Assembly (NCBI RefSeq): GCF_018332695.1 | Contig: NZ_BOQN01000004.1 | Span: 1-47,102, forward strand | Reading direction: 5' to 3' | DNA length: 47,102 nucleotides | From: Paractinoplanes toevensis | GTDB taxonomy: Bacteria; Actinomycetota; Actinomycetes; Mycobacteriales; Micromonosporaceae | Shown here: piece by piece, positions 1-7,983 of the stretch | Layout of the letters: each line of letters begins with the position of its first letter | How positions within the stretch are numbered: position 1 is the first letter of the stretch | The notes under the pieces: generated by a model | Databases searched by the model: none | What the model was told of the DNA's origin: nothing | What the model saw: the letters and a program-made list of their open reading frames with translations, nothing else | Position numbers and translations under genes: made by a program

Positions 1-830
1 GGCGCCGCGTCCAAAACCGGTCGTGGGAGCAGCGGCCGGTGGGTCGGCGGGATAACCGCCCCGGCCGGGCGCGTCGGCCGGGTAGTTGCCTCGTCCATAA
101 CCGGTGGTGGGGGCAGCAGCTGGTGGGTCGGCGGGGTAGCCGCCGCGGCCGGGGGCCGGTGGCGCGTCGGCGGGGTAGTTGCCGCGTCCATAGCCGGTGG
201 CCGGAGGGTCGGTGGAGTAGCCACCGCGGCCTGAGGCTGGTGGCGCGTCGGCCGGGTGGTTGGCGCGTCCATAACCGGTGGTCGGGGCGGACGCGGGCGG
301 ATCGGCGGGGTAGCCGCCGCGACCGGGGGCCGGCGGCGCGTCGGCGGGGTGATTGCCGCGCCCATAACCCGTGGTCGGGGCAGCGGCGGGCGGATCTGCG
401 GAATAGCCGCCGCGTCCGAAGCCGGTGGTGGGGGCGGCGGCCGGCGGATCGGCCGGATAGCCGCGGCCGGGAGCCGGTGGCGCGTCAGCCGGGTAGTTGC
501 CTCGGCCAAAACCGGTAGTTGGGGCGGCGGCCGGCGGGTCGGTGGGATAGCCGCCGCGGCCCGATGCTGGTGGCGCGTCGGCCGGGTAGTTGCCGCGTCC
601 ATAACCGTTGGCCGGGGGGTCGGCGGAGTAACCGCCACGACCGAGGGCCGGCTGGGAGTCGGCCGGGTAGGCAGCACCACGGCCGAAGCCGGTCGTCGGA
701 GCAGCGGCCGACGGGTCCGCGGAGTAGGCGCCGCGACCGGAGGCCGGCTGGGACTCGGCCGGGTAGGCGCCGCCGCGGCCGAAGCCGGTGGTCGGGGCGG
801 ACGCGGGCGGCTCTCCGGCGTAACCGCGTG
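1..830 (-). repeat. Imperfect coding repeat array, period about 83-93 bp
   Basis: The sequence repeats with periods of about 83-93 bp, plus one shorter step near 390-443. Anchor motifs are GGGTCGGCGGGGTAGCCGCC-like segments (encoding GGYPADPP on the minus strand) near 41, 124, 207, 297, 390, 443, 535 and 618. Copies differ mainly at wobble positions, and unit length changes are multiples of three, so the array is under coding constraint. It encodes alternating modules APTTG(Y/F)GRG, NYPADAPPA and GRGGYPADPPA. Confidence 0.8.
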
Positions 831-2190
831 GGGCGTCTGCGGCCGGCGCCTCGTCGGCGTAGCGGTTGCGGCGCGGACCGGGCGTTGCCTCGGCGGCGTG
901 GCCGCCTGGCCGGTCGTCGTAACTGATCGGCATCGGAACGGCGGCGCTGCGGGCACCGGTGCCGGTGTCGTCTCGGCGGGAGCGGCGGCCGGTCTGGTCC
1001 TGCCCGCGCTGGCCGGTGTCCTCATACGGAGCCGAGGGAAGGGCGCGACGGCCCGTCGAGACGTCGTGCCGGCCGGTGGTGGCGGGGTCGACGCCGGTGG
1101 ACCAGGTCGACGTGGTGGGGTCGGCGAACAGCGGGATGCTGCCGGTGTCGGCATGGCCGGCCCAGTTGTCCGAGTCGGAGCGCGTGGCCCAACCCGTACC
1201 CCCGGAAGGTCTTGATCCGCCCTCGGGAGCCCGGCGGCGACCCACCGGCGGTGACCCGTCGCCCTGATCCGCGTCGCGCCGCCAGGCGGCGCGGTCGTCC
1301 TCGCGGACCAGATGGCGTCCGTCGTCGCGCGGGGTCTGCCAGCTCGGTCGCTCGGCCGGGTCGTCCATGCGCAGCCAGTTGGTGATGGACTCCCGGTCCT
1401 GCGTGCCGCCGGTCGACGCGGACCGGGTGTCGGTCAGGTCGCTCCAGGTCGCGGTGCCCTCGATCGAGTCACGCTGCCACGGCTGGCGGGGCTGCTCGGC
1501 TTTCGGATCGACGAGCTGCTGCCAGGAGGGCGAGCTCTCGGCCGGTGGTCGCGGCGCCGGCTGCTGCCACGAACTTTCCGTGGTCGGTGTCGTGCTCGGT
1601 GACGTGAACTGCTGCCAGGCCGGGCGAGGCTCGGCACCGGACGGGTCGGACCACGGGGTGTTCGAGATGGCCGGCTGGGCCGTCGGTGTCTCGGCGGGCG
1701 GCTCGTAGGCGCTGTTGCCGCCGGTCCATGCCTCGGTGGTGGAGCGCCAGCCGTGCGAGCCGGTGGTGGAGCGCCACTCGGTGGTCTGCCGCCAGCGCGC
1801 GCCGGTGGCCCGCCACTCGGCGGTCTCACTGCGCCAGCCGACGCCGTCGGCCGGGAACGCGGGTCGGCCCTTGGCGACGTCGGTGTATCGGTTGGCCGGC
1901 TCGACCGCCTGGGACTGATCGGACTCGGCCTGCTGCGCCCACGCGTCGGCGCGGCGCTGCCAGGCGAGCGCCTCGGGGCTGGGCTGCATGCTGCCGGTGT
2001 CGGTCAGTGACGACCATTTCGGCTCAGGCTCGTCGGAATCCGGATTTTCCGGACTCGGGGAGGGCCACGGCTGTGCCGCGCGGCGATCCCGCGGCATGCG
2101 GGCGCCGTAGTCCCATTCCCGTTGGTCCACCCAGAAAGCGTGACGTGCGCGAGACCGAACCGCAACGCCTCCGGGCGACGGCTTGCTCAC
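1..2190 (-). CDS. Pro/Gly/Tyr-rich repeat protein, C-terminus cut by the window edge
   Basis: One reading frame stays open on the minus strand from a GTG at 2190 to base 1 (730 codons, no stop), so the C-terminus lies outside the window. The N-terminal half is hydrophilic and rich in Trp, Gln, Ser and Thr, with recurring short units such as SWQQ and EWR. The C-terminal part is an imperfect array of GYGRGNYPADAPPAPGRG-type units with regular Gly-Arg-Gly and Tyr-Pro-Ala-Asp steps. No signal peptide, membrane segment or known catalytic domain is visible. It looks like an intrinsically disordered protein; function unknown. It is transcribed away from dnaB. The start is uncertain: the GTG at 2190 gives MSKPSPGGVAVRSRARHAFW, while an in-frame GTG at 2130 gives MDQREWDYGARMPRD; an in-frame TAA lies further upstream. 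The plus-strand frames over this region are shadows of the repeats. Confidence 0.75.
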   Translation of the reverse strand, partial: MSKPSPGGVAVRSRARHAFWVDQREWDYGARMPRDRRAAQPWPSPSPENPDSDEPEPKWSSLTDTGSMQPSPEALAWQRRADAWAQQAESDQSQAVEPANRYTDVAKGRPAFPADGVGWRSETAEWRATGARWRQTTEWRSTTGSHGWRSTTEAWTGGNSAYEPPAETPTAQPAISNTPWSDPSGAEPRPAWQQFTSPSTTPTTESSWQQPAPRPPAESSPSWQQLVDPKAEQPRQPWQRDSIEGTATWSDLTDTRSASTGGTQDRESITNWLRMDDPAERPSWQTPRDDGRHLVREDDRAAWRRDADQGDGSPPVGRRRAPEGGSRPSGGTGWATRSDSDNWAGHADTGSIPLFADPTTSTWSTGVDPATTGRHDVSTGRRALPSAPYEDTGQRGQDQTGRRSRRDDTGTGARSAAVPMPISYDDRPGGHAAEATPGPRRNRYADEAPAADAPRGYAGEPPASAPTTGFGRGGAYPAESQPASGRGAYSADPSAAAPTTGFGRGAAYPADSQPALGRGGYSADPPANGYGRGNYPADAPPASGRGGYPTDPPAAAPTTGFGRGNYPADAPPAPGRGYPADPPAAAPTTGFGRGGYSADPPAAAPTTGYGRGNHPADAPPAPGRGGYPADPPASAPTTGYGRANHPADAPPASGRGGYSTDPPATGYGRGNYPADAPPAPGRGGYPADPPAAAPTTGYGRGNYPADAPGRGGYPADPPAAAPTTGFGRGA

Positions 2191-2207
2191 GCGCGGCAGC
2201 TTTTTCC

Positions 2208-2348
2208 CTCTCCACAGGTGGGGACAGCGTTATCGCTGCTGGATAAGGCACATGTGGCACAAACTCCGAGGGTTGTCCCCAGGATGTGCACAGGCCTGCC
2301 CACAGCCTGGGGCGGGATGTCCACAGGTTGTCCCGAGACTCGTCCACC
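2208..2348. promoter_or_regulatory. Cluster of DnaA-box-like 9-mers upstream of dnaB
   Basis: Compared with the high-GC actinobacterial DnaA box TTGTCCACA, this stretch holds CTCTCCACA (2208-2216, 7/9), TTGTCCCCA (2273-2281, 8/9), ATGTGCACA (2284-2292, 7/9), CTGCCCACA (2296-2304, 7/9), ATGTCCACA (2317-2325, 8/9) and TCGTCCACC (2340-2348, 7/9), all in the same orientation. It lies between the divergent repeat-protein gene and dnaB. None is a perfect box, so the case rests on density. It may be a DnaA-binding regulatory or titration region; a full oriC is not claimed. Confidence 0.45.
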
Positions 2349-2498
2349 GGCGCAGTTGGGCAGGTGGCGGGCGGGTTCGTAGAGTGGGGCCGCCTTGATC
2401 GGAGAGATTTTTTTCGATCATGGCCGGGTTCAGCCAAAAGTGTCACACCCGGGCTGTTTGATCTCAGGCAACAGCATCGCCGAGTGGAGGGAGTCCGG

Positions 2499-3953
2499 GT
2501 GTCGATCACCGACGACGCACGGCCGGAGTCACGACCACCGGCACAACCGGCAGGTGGCGGACCGCCGCGCGGCGGTGGCCAGGGCGGCGGCGGCCCGGGC
2601 GGTGACAGCTCGTTCCCGTCTGGCTACGACAAGTCACCGCCGCAGGACGTCGCGGCCGAGCAGGGCGTGCTCGGCGGCATGCTGCTGTCCAAGGACGCCG
2701 TCGCCGACGTCGTCGAGATCCTCAAGGTGCACGACTTCTATCGGCCGGTGCACGCCACGATCTTCGACGTCATTCTCGACCTCTACGGGCGTGGTGAGCC
2801 GGCCGACGCCCTCACCGTGGCCGCGGCCCTTTCCGACTCGGGCGACCTGCAGCGCATCGGCGGTGTGCCCTACCTGCACACGCTGATCGAGAGCGTGCCC
2901 ACCGCGGCCAACGCCTCCTATTACGCGCGCATCGTCTCCGAGCGGGCGATCCTGCGCCGCGTGGTCGAGGCGGGCACCAAGATCGTCCAGCTCGGCTACG
3001 GCGCCGGCGGCAACGGCGGCCGCGATGTCGACGACATCGTCGACCTGGCCCAACAGGCGATCTACGACGTCACCGAGAAACGGGTCAGCGAAGACTTCGC
3101 GGCCCTCGGCGACATGCTGCAGCCCACCCTCGACGAGATCGAGGCGGTCGGCGCCTCGGGCGGCGGCATGAGCGGTGTGCCGACCGGCTTCTCCGACCTC
3201 GACCGGCTGCTCAACGGCCTGCACGCCGGTCAGCTCATCATCGTGGCCGGGCGACCCGGTCTCGGTAAGTCGACCGCCAGCATGGACTTCGCCCGTAACG
3301 CGGCGATCCGCCACAACTGCGCCAGCGCCATCTTCTCGCTCGAAATGAGCAAGATCGAGATGGTGATGCGTCTGCTCTCCGCCGAGGCCCGGGTGCCGCT
3401 GCACGTGCTGCGCTCCGGCCAGCTCACCGACGACGACTGGAGCAAGCTGGCCCGCCGGATGGGCGAGATCAGCGAGGCTCCGATCTTCGTCGACGACACA
3501 CCCAACATGAACCTCATGGAAATCCGGGCCAAGGCTCGCCGTCTCAAACAGCGCCATGACCTCAAGCTCCTGGTCATCGACTACCTCCAGCTGATGAGCT
3601 CGCCGAAACGGACCGAGAGCCGTCAACAGGAGGTCTCCGAGCTGTCTCGAGGCCTCAAGCTCCTGGCCAAGGAGATCGAGTGCCCGGTGATCGCGGTGTC
3701 GCAGCTGAACCGTGGTCCCGAGCAGCGCACCGACAAGCGCCCCCAGCTGTCCGACCTGCGAGAGTCCGGCTCGATCGAACAGGACGCCGACGTCGTCATC
3801 CTGTTGCACCGTGACGACTACTACGACAAGGAGTCACCGAGAGCCGGTGAGGCCGACTTCATCGTGGCCAAGCACCGAAACGGCCCGACCGACACGATCA
3901 CGGTGGCGGCGCAGCTGCACCTGTCCCGTTTCGTCGACATGGCGATCGTCTGA
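2499..3953 (+). CDS. dnaB: Replicative DNA helicase DnaB
   Basis: Hexameric 5'-3' helicase that unwinds DNA ahead of the replisome. The 484-residue protein has a disordered Gly/Pro-rich N-terminal extension (about residues 10-45), the DnaB N-terminal helical domain (about 46-190) and a RecA-like ATPase core. Walker A is GRPGLGKS at about 251-258, followed by the Walker B segment LLVIDYLQLM and the conserved SQLNRGPEQR and LSDLRESGSIEQDADV motifs. No intein interrupts these motifs. The GTG at 2499 is preferred because GGAGGGAG lies just upstream and the protein then begins MSITDDARPESR; the frame stays open further upstream, but that part does not look like DnaB. The gene ends 1 nt from the stop of the convergent toxin gene. 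Confidence 0.97.
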   Translation: MSITDDARPESRPPAQPAGGGPPRGGGQGGGGPGGDSSFPSGYDKSPPQDVAAEQGVLGGMLLSKDAVADVVEILKVHDFYRPVHATIFDVILDLYGRGEPADALTVAAALSDSGDLQRIGGVPYLHTLIESVPTAANASYYARIVSERAILRRVVEAGTKIVQLGYGAGGNGGRDVDDIVDLAQQAIYDVTEKRVSEDFAALGDMLQPTLDEIEAVGASGGGMSGVPTGFSDLDRLLNGLHAGQLIIVAGRPGLGKSTASMDFARNAAIRHNCASAIFSLEMSKIEMVMRLLSAEARVPLHVLRSGQLTDDDWSKLARRMGEISEAPIFVDDTPNMNLMEIRAKARRLKQRHDLKLLVIDYLQLMSSPKRTESRQQEVSELSRGLKLLAKEIECPVIAVSQLNRGPEQRTDKRPQLSDLRESGSIEQDADVVILLHRDDYYDKESPRAGEADFIVAKHRNGPTDTITVAAQLHLSRFVDMAIV

Positions 3954-3954
3954 G

Positions 3955-6294
3955 TCAGCCCGCGTCGGCGACCAGCACCGACGCGGTACTCCACTGACCC
4001 GGGCCGTGATAGGGCAGCGGTGCCGGGCGGCCCTGTCCGTCGACGACCAGGGCGTCCATCGAGACGACGTTGGCGGTCGAGGGCACACCGTGATGGCGGT
4101 AGAGCGGGACCTCTTCGCTCAATCGGCCCACCTGGGGGTCGAGGAAGAGGATCGTGCCGTCGTGGTTCGTCGCCGCCCAGGCGTGGCAGCCGCCGCCCTC
4201 CAGGTCGGTCAGGATGAAGGCGAACGCGCCGTGACCCGAGTTGTGCAGGTGGTTGGCCAAGTTCTGCATGGCGGCATCGACCGCCGGCTCGGCCGCGCCG
4301 GGGTCGGCGCCACCCAGGAACGGGCAGAGATTCTGGAACGTCGTGCCGGTCGCCTGCTCGACCCGCCGTAAACCGTGCCGTTCGCCGCCTATCGGCCGGT
4401 CCGGGTCGCCGGCGGCATAGGAGTCGAAGGTGCGCGCCGCCGCCACCCGCGGCCGTCCGTGCACATAGGTGTCGAAGAGCGCCAGCACCGCGTCGAGGCA
4501 GTTCAGCCCGCGCGTCGGGTCGCCGGCTGGGCCACCGCCGTTGGCCAGGCCGAACCATCGCCCCGACCGCGGGTCGGCCAGGCGCGCCGCACGGCCGTCG
4601 CCGTCCTTCGGCATCGCGTCTTCCAGCGCTTTCTGATGTACGGCGAGGGGCGCGCGCAAACCCCCATAGGTGTCGTACCGCCGAGTCCGGTCGATCGGCG
4701 CCGGCTCGACCTCCCCGGTCAGTCGGGACCGCTCATCGCCCGGCTCGGGTTGTTCGCCAGGCGGCTCCCGGTCAGCGGCCGGGCCGCGCTGGGCAGGTTG
4801 CTCCCGCCCGGCGGCCGGGCCGCGCTGGGCAGGTTGCTCCCGCCCGGCGGCCGCATCACTTCCGGCCACCGGATCGCGCCTGGCAGCGGGCTCGCCCATC
4901 AGGGCTGGATCGCCGATCAGGGCTGGATCGCCGATCAGGGCTGGATCGCCGATCACGGCTGGATCGAGTTCGCCGGCGGCGACCCGGGCCTGTCCGGACT
5001 CGATCTCGGTCAGGAGCGTTCGAAGCGCCGTCGAGCGCGCCCGCAGTTCCTCGCCGTCCAGCGGGGAACCGGTGAGGATCTCGAGATCGGCCAGCCGGCT
5101 CAACGCACGGATGCGCACCCCGGTCTCGTCGGCGACGGCCGCGAGGAAGCCGGCATATTCATCGGCGACATATCCGAAATGTTCGACTGGCGGCTCGGGT
5201 GCTGACGGACGCGGCGGGATGATGGCGACGGTCCGGATGCCCGGTTCCGCAGCGTCGGCCCGGCCGGACTTCGGCGGCGGGTCAACAAGATCGTGGGCAG
5301 CGGGCCGCCGTTCCCCGGCAATTCGCTCCAATTCGGACCGCGGAATGCGCCGCGTAATTCCACCCGCCTCCGTGCCGGGCCGCGAACCACCCTTGACGGT
5401 CCCGGGCCAATAGGACTGCCGGAGCACACCGGCGGCGCTGATCCCCCGGGTAGCCCCGGTGCTGATCCGATCCGCCGCCGGGAACAGGCGGCGGGTCTCT
5501 GTTTCGGCGGAGGCAGATGCAAAAGCCGAGGGCGAGGCCGGGCCTGAGGCAGAGGCGGGGGCCGAAGTAGAGGCAGAGGCAGGGGCAGGGGTAGAGACGG
5601 GGGCAGGGGCAAAGACGGGGGCCGAGCCGGAGGCAGGGGCAGAGACGGGGGCAGGGGCAGAGACGGGGGCCAAGGCGAAGGCAGAGACGGGGGACGAGGC
5701 TGACGCTGAGGCGGGGGCTGACCCGGAAGCCGTACGCCCGAATTGGGCGCCGGAGGCGGCCGGCCCGGCACCCAGCCGGTCGGTCAGGCGCTCCGCGCTC
5801 TCCCGGACAGCGGCCCGGGCCGCGGTCAACAGCCCACCGGCCGCCGGTGCGGCCGCACCCAGCGTGAGCGCGGTCGTGACCATCGTCCCGAGGAGTTCGG
5901 TCAGGAGCAGGCCAACCTCGATCCAGGCCGCCAGCTTGGCCGCCTCCAGATCCCGGCCGCACTCCTCGACCACGCCACCCAGCTCGTGGGCGATCTCGAT
6001 CAATGAGTTGAGCGGCGCCGAAGGATCACCGGCCAGCCGTTGCCACGCGTCCTGGAAGCCGCTGTTGCCGTCGCCGGTCATGATCTGGGCCGCGGCGGCG
6101 AAGGCGGCCTCGTGCGGCGCGGCGAGGGCGGCCGCCACCGCATACCAGCGGTCGGCGACGTCCCAGGTGGCGGCCTCGTCGCCGGCCGGCCAATCGCCGC
6201 CGATCACCCAGTCGAGCGTCTCGTGCACCCAGCGCGGCACGTCGAACGGAAGGTGCTGAAGGGGGTGCGGGATGGGGCTGGGCAGGGCCGTCAT
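3955..6294 (-). CDS. Polymorphic toxin: WXG-like N-terminus, repetitive linker, papain-fold (Tox-PL) C-terminus
   Basis: A 779-residue modular protein. Residues about 1-180 resemble the WXG100-like N-terminus of CpnT-type actinobacterial toxins (GGDWPAGDEAATWDVADRWY, then long Ala-rich helices and a hydrophobic stretch near 125-155). Residues about 185-560 are a low-complexity Pro/Ala/Ser then Asp/Glu/Arg linker with tandem repeats. Residues about 590-779 match the Tox-PL/Toxin_15 papain-like fold. The likely catalytic triad is Cys599 (RGLNCLDAV), His704 (GGGCHAWAATN) and Asp719 (LFLDPQ). Members of this fold are predicted glutamine deamidases or proteases. The ATG overlaps the stop of the upstream WXG100-like gene by 4 nt. 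I infer export by a type VII (ESX-like) pathway; no secretion gene is in the window. The target is unknown. Confidence 0.85.
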   Translation of the reverse strand: MTALPSPIPHPLQHLPFDVPRWVHETLDWVIGGDWPAGDEAATWDVADRWYAVAAALAAPHEAAFAAAAQIMTGDGNSGFQDAWQRLAGDPSAPLNSLIEIAHELGGVVEECGRDLEAAKLAAWIEVGLLLTELLGTMVTTALTLGAAAPAAGGLLTAARAAVRESAERLTDRLGAGPAASGAQFGRTASGSAPASASASSPVSAFALAPVSAPAPVSAPASGSAPVFAPAPVSTPAPASASTSAPASASGPASPSAFASASAETETRRLFPAADRISTGATRGISAAGVLRQSYWPGTVKGGSRPGTEAGGITRRIPRSELERIAGERRPAAHDLVDPPPKSGRADAAEPGIRTVAIIPPRPSAPEPPVEHFGYVADEYAGFLAAVADETGVRIRALSRLADLEILTGSPLDGEELRARSTALRTLLTEIESGQARVAAGELDPAVIGDPALIGDPALIGDPALMGEPAARRDPVAGSDAAAGREQPAQRGPAAGREQPAQRGPAADREPPGEQPEPGDERSRLTGEVEPAPIDRTRRYDTYGGLRAPLAVHQKALEDAMPKDGDGRAARLADPRSGRWFGLANGGGPAGDPTRGLNCLDAVLALFDTYVHGRPRVAAARTFDSYAAGDPDRPIGGERHGLRRVEQATGTTFQNLCPFLGGADPGAAEPAVDAAMQNLANHLHNSGHGAFAFILTDLEGGGCHAWAATNHDGTILFLDPQVGRLSEEVPLYRHHGVPSTANVVSMDALVVDGQGRPAPLPYHGPGQWSTASVLVADAG
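4781..4852 (-). repeat. Exact 36-bp tandem duplication in the toxin linker
   Basis: Bases 4781-4816 are repeated exactly at 4817-4852. The unit is 12 codons long and encodes GREQPAQRGPAA-type sequence, so copy number can change without frameshift. The exact identity suggests a recent duplication. Confidence 0.9.
4893..4964 (-). repeat. Four tandem 18-bp units in the toxin linker
   Basis: Four consecutive 18-bp units of the form CGCCGATCAGGGCTGGAT start at 4893, 4911, 4929 and 4947. Units 2 and 3 are identical; units 1 and 4 differ from them by one base each. They encode a DPALIG hexapeptide repeat in the toxin linker. Confidence 0.9.
5515..5725 (-). repeat. Low-complexity purine-rich tract coding Ala/Pro/Ser repeats
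   Basis: The plus strand runs through many GAGGCAGGGGCAGAGACGGG-like units of 6-12 bp. On the coding strand these give alternating SAPAPVSAPAS-type residues. The strong strand asymmetry and short period make this part prone to slippage. The linker separates the N-terminal delivery domain from the catalytic end. Confidence 0.8.
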
Positions 6295-6578
6295 GGTTGC
6301 TCCAGGTTGTCCTGGGCGGCCCGGGCGGCGGCGTCACCGAGGCTTTCCACATATGCCGCGAGCTGTTGCCACGCGGTGAGGACCTGCGTCTCGACCGGAC
6401 GGTACCGCTGCTCGAAGGCGCGCCCGGCCTCGTCGCCACCCCACGGTCGCACGGCCGACATGGCGGCGACCGCCGCTCCGGAGACGTCACGCTGCGCACC
6501 CAGCTCGCGACCGGCGGCACTGAGTAGCCGTGCCCCCTGCCACGCAGGGTCGAAGTCCAGCTCGTCGTCGTCACTCAC
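6291..6578 (-). CDS. Small WXG100-like protein preceding the toxin
   Basis: A 95-residue helical protein starting at GTG 6578 (MSDDDELDFDPAWQGARLLS). It has the length of an ESX/WXG100 protein and carries a PWGGDEAGRAF turn near its middle in place of a strict W-x-G, followed by a second amphipathic helix ending in AAQDNLEQP. Its stop overlaps the toxin ATG (ATGA), so the two are almost certainly translationally coupled. By analogy with other actinobacterial loci it is probably the secretion partner or chaperone of the toxin. The frame remains open upstream to 6713, but that extension is compositionally unlike the rest and the GTG start gives a normal family length. Confidence 0.75.
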   Translation of the reverse strand: MSDDDELDFDPAWQGARLLSAAGRELGAQRDVSGAAVAAMSAVRPWGGDEAGRAFEQRYRPVETQVLTAWQQLAAYVESLGDAAARAAQDNLEQP

Positions 6579-6791
6579 CGCGGATCGGCCCCGATAGCGC
6601 GGAAGGCACTGTCGGCTTCCGGATAGCTCGGCCGAGCAAGGGAACCTTCCAGTTCGGACCGTCGATCGTAAAACCCCTGGTCTACCACGGTTCAGACTCC
6701 CGTTCGCCGCCATCGAACGTGGTGACTTTACCGGGCGTCGTCACGTTGGGCGATCCGGTAACTTCATTCCGCACAAGGAAGGATATTCACC
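6579..6791. promoter_or_regulatory. Divergent promoter region between toxin operon and immunity-like gene
   Basis: A 213-bp gap separates the two divergent transcription units. On the plus strand, TAACTT near 6758 is a plausible -10, with AAGGAAGG shortly before the ATG at 6792 as ribosome binding site. The sequence near 6690-6715 resembles a T-arm (GGTTCAGACTCC), but no tRNA fold can be built around it. No other structure is evident. Confidence 0.4.
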
Positions 6792-7937
6792 ATGATCACT
6801 CGCGGTGAGGCCGAGGAGATCGCCGCGCGCTGGGCGCGTGGCGAGGCCGAACAGCGGGGGTACGGATGTGAGCCCGCCCTCGCCGAGTTCGATCTCGGCT
6901 GGGTGATCTGGACCCGACCGGCGCCCGATGTGCTGCCGATTCCGGGCGACGGGGCCCGCACGGTGATCGATCGGGAGACGGGCGTGCTCTCGACGTGGCC
7001 GGCCATCCCGCCCGACGACCTCGCCACCCTCTATCGGGAGCGGCGGCCGAAACCGTCGGCGACGGTCGACGCGTGGGCGGCCCTGCGCCGGTCGGCGCGC
7101 CGGCGGCCCAGCCCGGCCACCGTCGCCGAGCTCGTTGTGGACGGCCGGCTGTTCCGGGCCCAGGGCGCCAAGGGCGACCAGGAGATCAGCCATCACCCGC
7201 TGGTGGAGGGCCGATTGGGCACGATGCCGGTGGCGTCCCGGGTGCGGGGCGCCGAGCGCCACGCCGAACTGATCGCCGCGTCCGACGCGCTGCACGAGGG
7301 CGGCCTGCGAGGCGGCCGGCTCAATGCCTTTCTCGTACGCGACCAGGGCGATCCCAACGCGGCTGGTCCCGTTCGCCCGTGCGAGACCTGCCTGGCCGTA
7401 CTCGTCGATCTGGGCCTGTTGCCGCCGTCCGACCTCGCCTATGCCTCCGAGTGGCATCACGGCGTCGACGGCCCGACCGGCCGTTTCCCGTCCGAGGTGG
7501 CCCGGGTCCTGACCGGCGGTGGCTGGCTGGGCGTCGAGCTGCCGCTGACCACCACGATCGAGGAGGCGGAGCGGCTCAGCGGCCTGCCTGCCTTCCCGGC
7601 CGCGAGACGGGCACTGGCCGAGTTTGCCGGGGTGCGCTGCGGCCGACGCGGTCCGGGCCGCCGGCGTGCGATCCGCCTGTTGACCTTCGACCCGCTCCCG
7701 GCGGCCCGCCAGCACCGGGCGCTCACCGAGTTCGCCGAGGTGATCGGCGCGGCGGTCTTCCCGCTGGCGGTGGAGGGTGGCGACGCTCTCGTGGTGATCG
7801 ACGAGCGCTCGCGAGTCTTCATCCTGGACCAGGCCGGCGACTGGTTCGTCGGCGAAGATCTGGATGAGGCCGTGACCGGCCTGCTCACCGGCGACGGCCC
7901 GGCTGACCGCCTGCACGACGACGGCTCCTGGCCGTGA
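6792..7937 (+). CDS. Imm35-like / YwqJ-type deaminase-like / SUKH-3-like multidomain protein
   Basis: A 381-residue protein that reads as three modules. Residues about 1-85 resemble the Imm35 (YrhB-like) immunity fold: FDLGWVIWTRP, then IPGDGARTVIDRETG and a closing LYRERR. Residues about 110-215 carry the zinc signature of the cytidine deaminase superfamily, HAE at 157-159 and PCETC at 196-200, in a YwqJ-like arrangement. Residues about 232-367 match SUKH-3: FPSEVARVLTGGGW, then LAEFAGV and FVGEDLDEAVTGLL. Imm35 and SUKH-3 are known immunity families of polymorphic toxin systems; YwqJ-like deaminases are usually toxin domains. It is divergent from the WXG/Tox-PL operon, so it may protect against that toxin, but this is inference. 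The start has a good ribosome binding site (AAGGAAGG). Confidence 0.75.
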   Translation: MITRGEAEEIAARWARGEAEQRGYGCEPALAEFDLGWVIWTRPAPDVLPIPGDGARTVIDRETGVLSTWPAIPPDDLATLYRERRPKPSATVDAWAALRRSARRRPSPATVAELVVDGRLFRAQGAKGDQEISHHPLVEGRLGTMPVASRVRGAERHAELIAASDALHEGGLRGGRLNAFLVRDQGDPNAAGPVRPCETCLAVLVDLGLLPPSDLAYASEWHHGVDGPTGRFPSEVARVLTGGGWLGVELPLTTTIEEAERLSGLPAFPAARRALAEFAGVRCGRRGPGRRRAIRLLTFDPLPAARQHRALTEFAEVIGAAVFPLAVEGGDALVVIDERSRVFILDQAGDWFVGEDLDEAVTGLLTGDGPADRLHDDGSWP

Positions 7938-7978
7938 CCGCCCGCGCCGACCCGGGATGGAGTCGGCGCGGCGGGCGG
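7938..7978. terminator. Hairpin between convergent genes
   Basis: CCGCCC GCGCCGAC (7938-7951) pairs with GTCGGCGC ... GGGCGG (7962-7978) with a 3-nt bulge and a 10-nt loop. It directly follows the stop of the immunity-like gene and precedes the stop of the zf-TFIIB gene. It has no U-tract, as is common in high-GC actinobacteria, and could serve both directions. Confidence 0.6.
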
Positions 7979-7983
7979 ACAGG

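Noticed and set aside
1..830. CRISPR-like array
   Set aside because: Periodicity comes from coding modules with no constant repeat and unique spacer pattern, and no cas genes are present.
39..1267. Long plus-strand frames over the left repeat region
   Set aside because: They are Arg/Gly-rich shadows of the minus-strand repeat protein; codon-position bias and repeat structure fit the minus frame.
2634..3809. 391-codon minus frame inside dnaB
   Set aside because: It is antisense to a clear dnaB and has no protein-family character.
6640..6720. Possible tRNA suggested by GGTTCAGACTCC and a terminal CCA-like end
   Set aside because: No matching acceptor stem, D-arm or anticodon arm can be formed around it.
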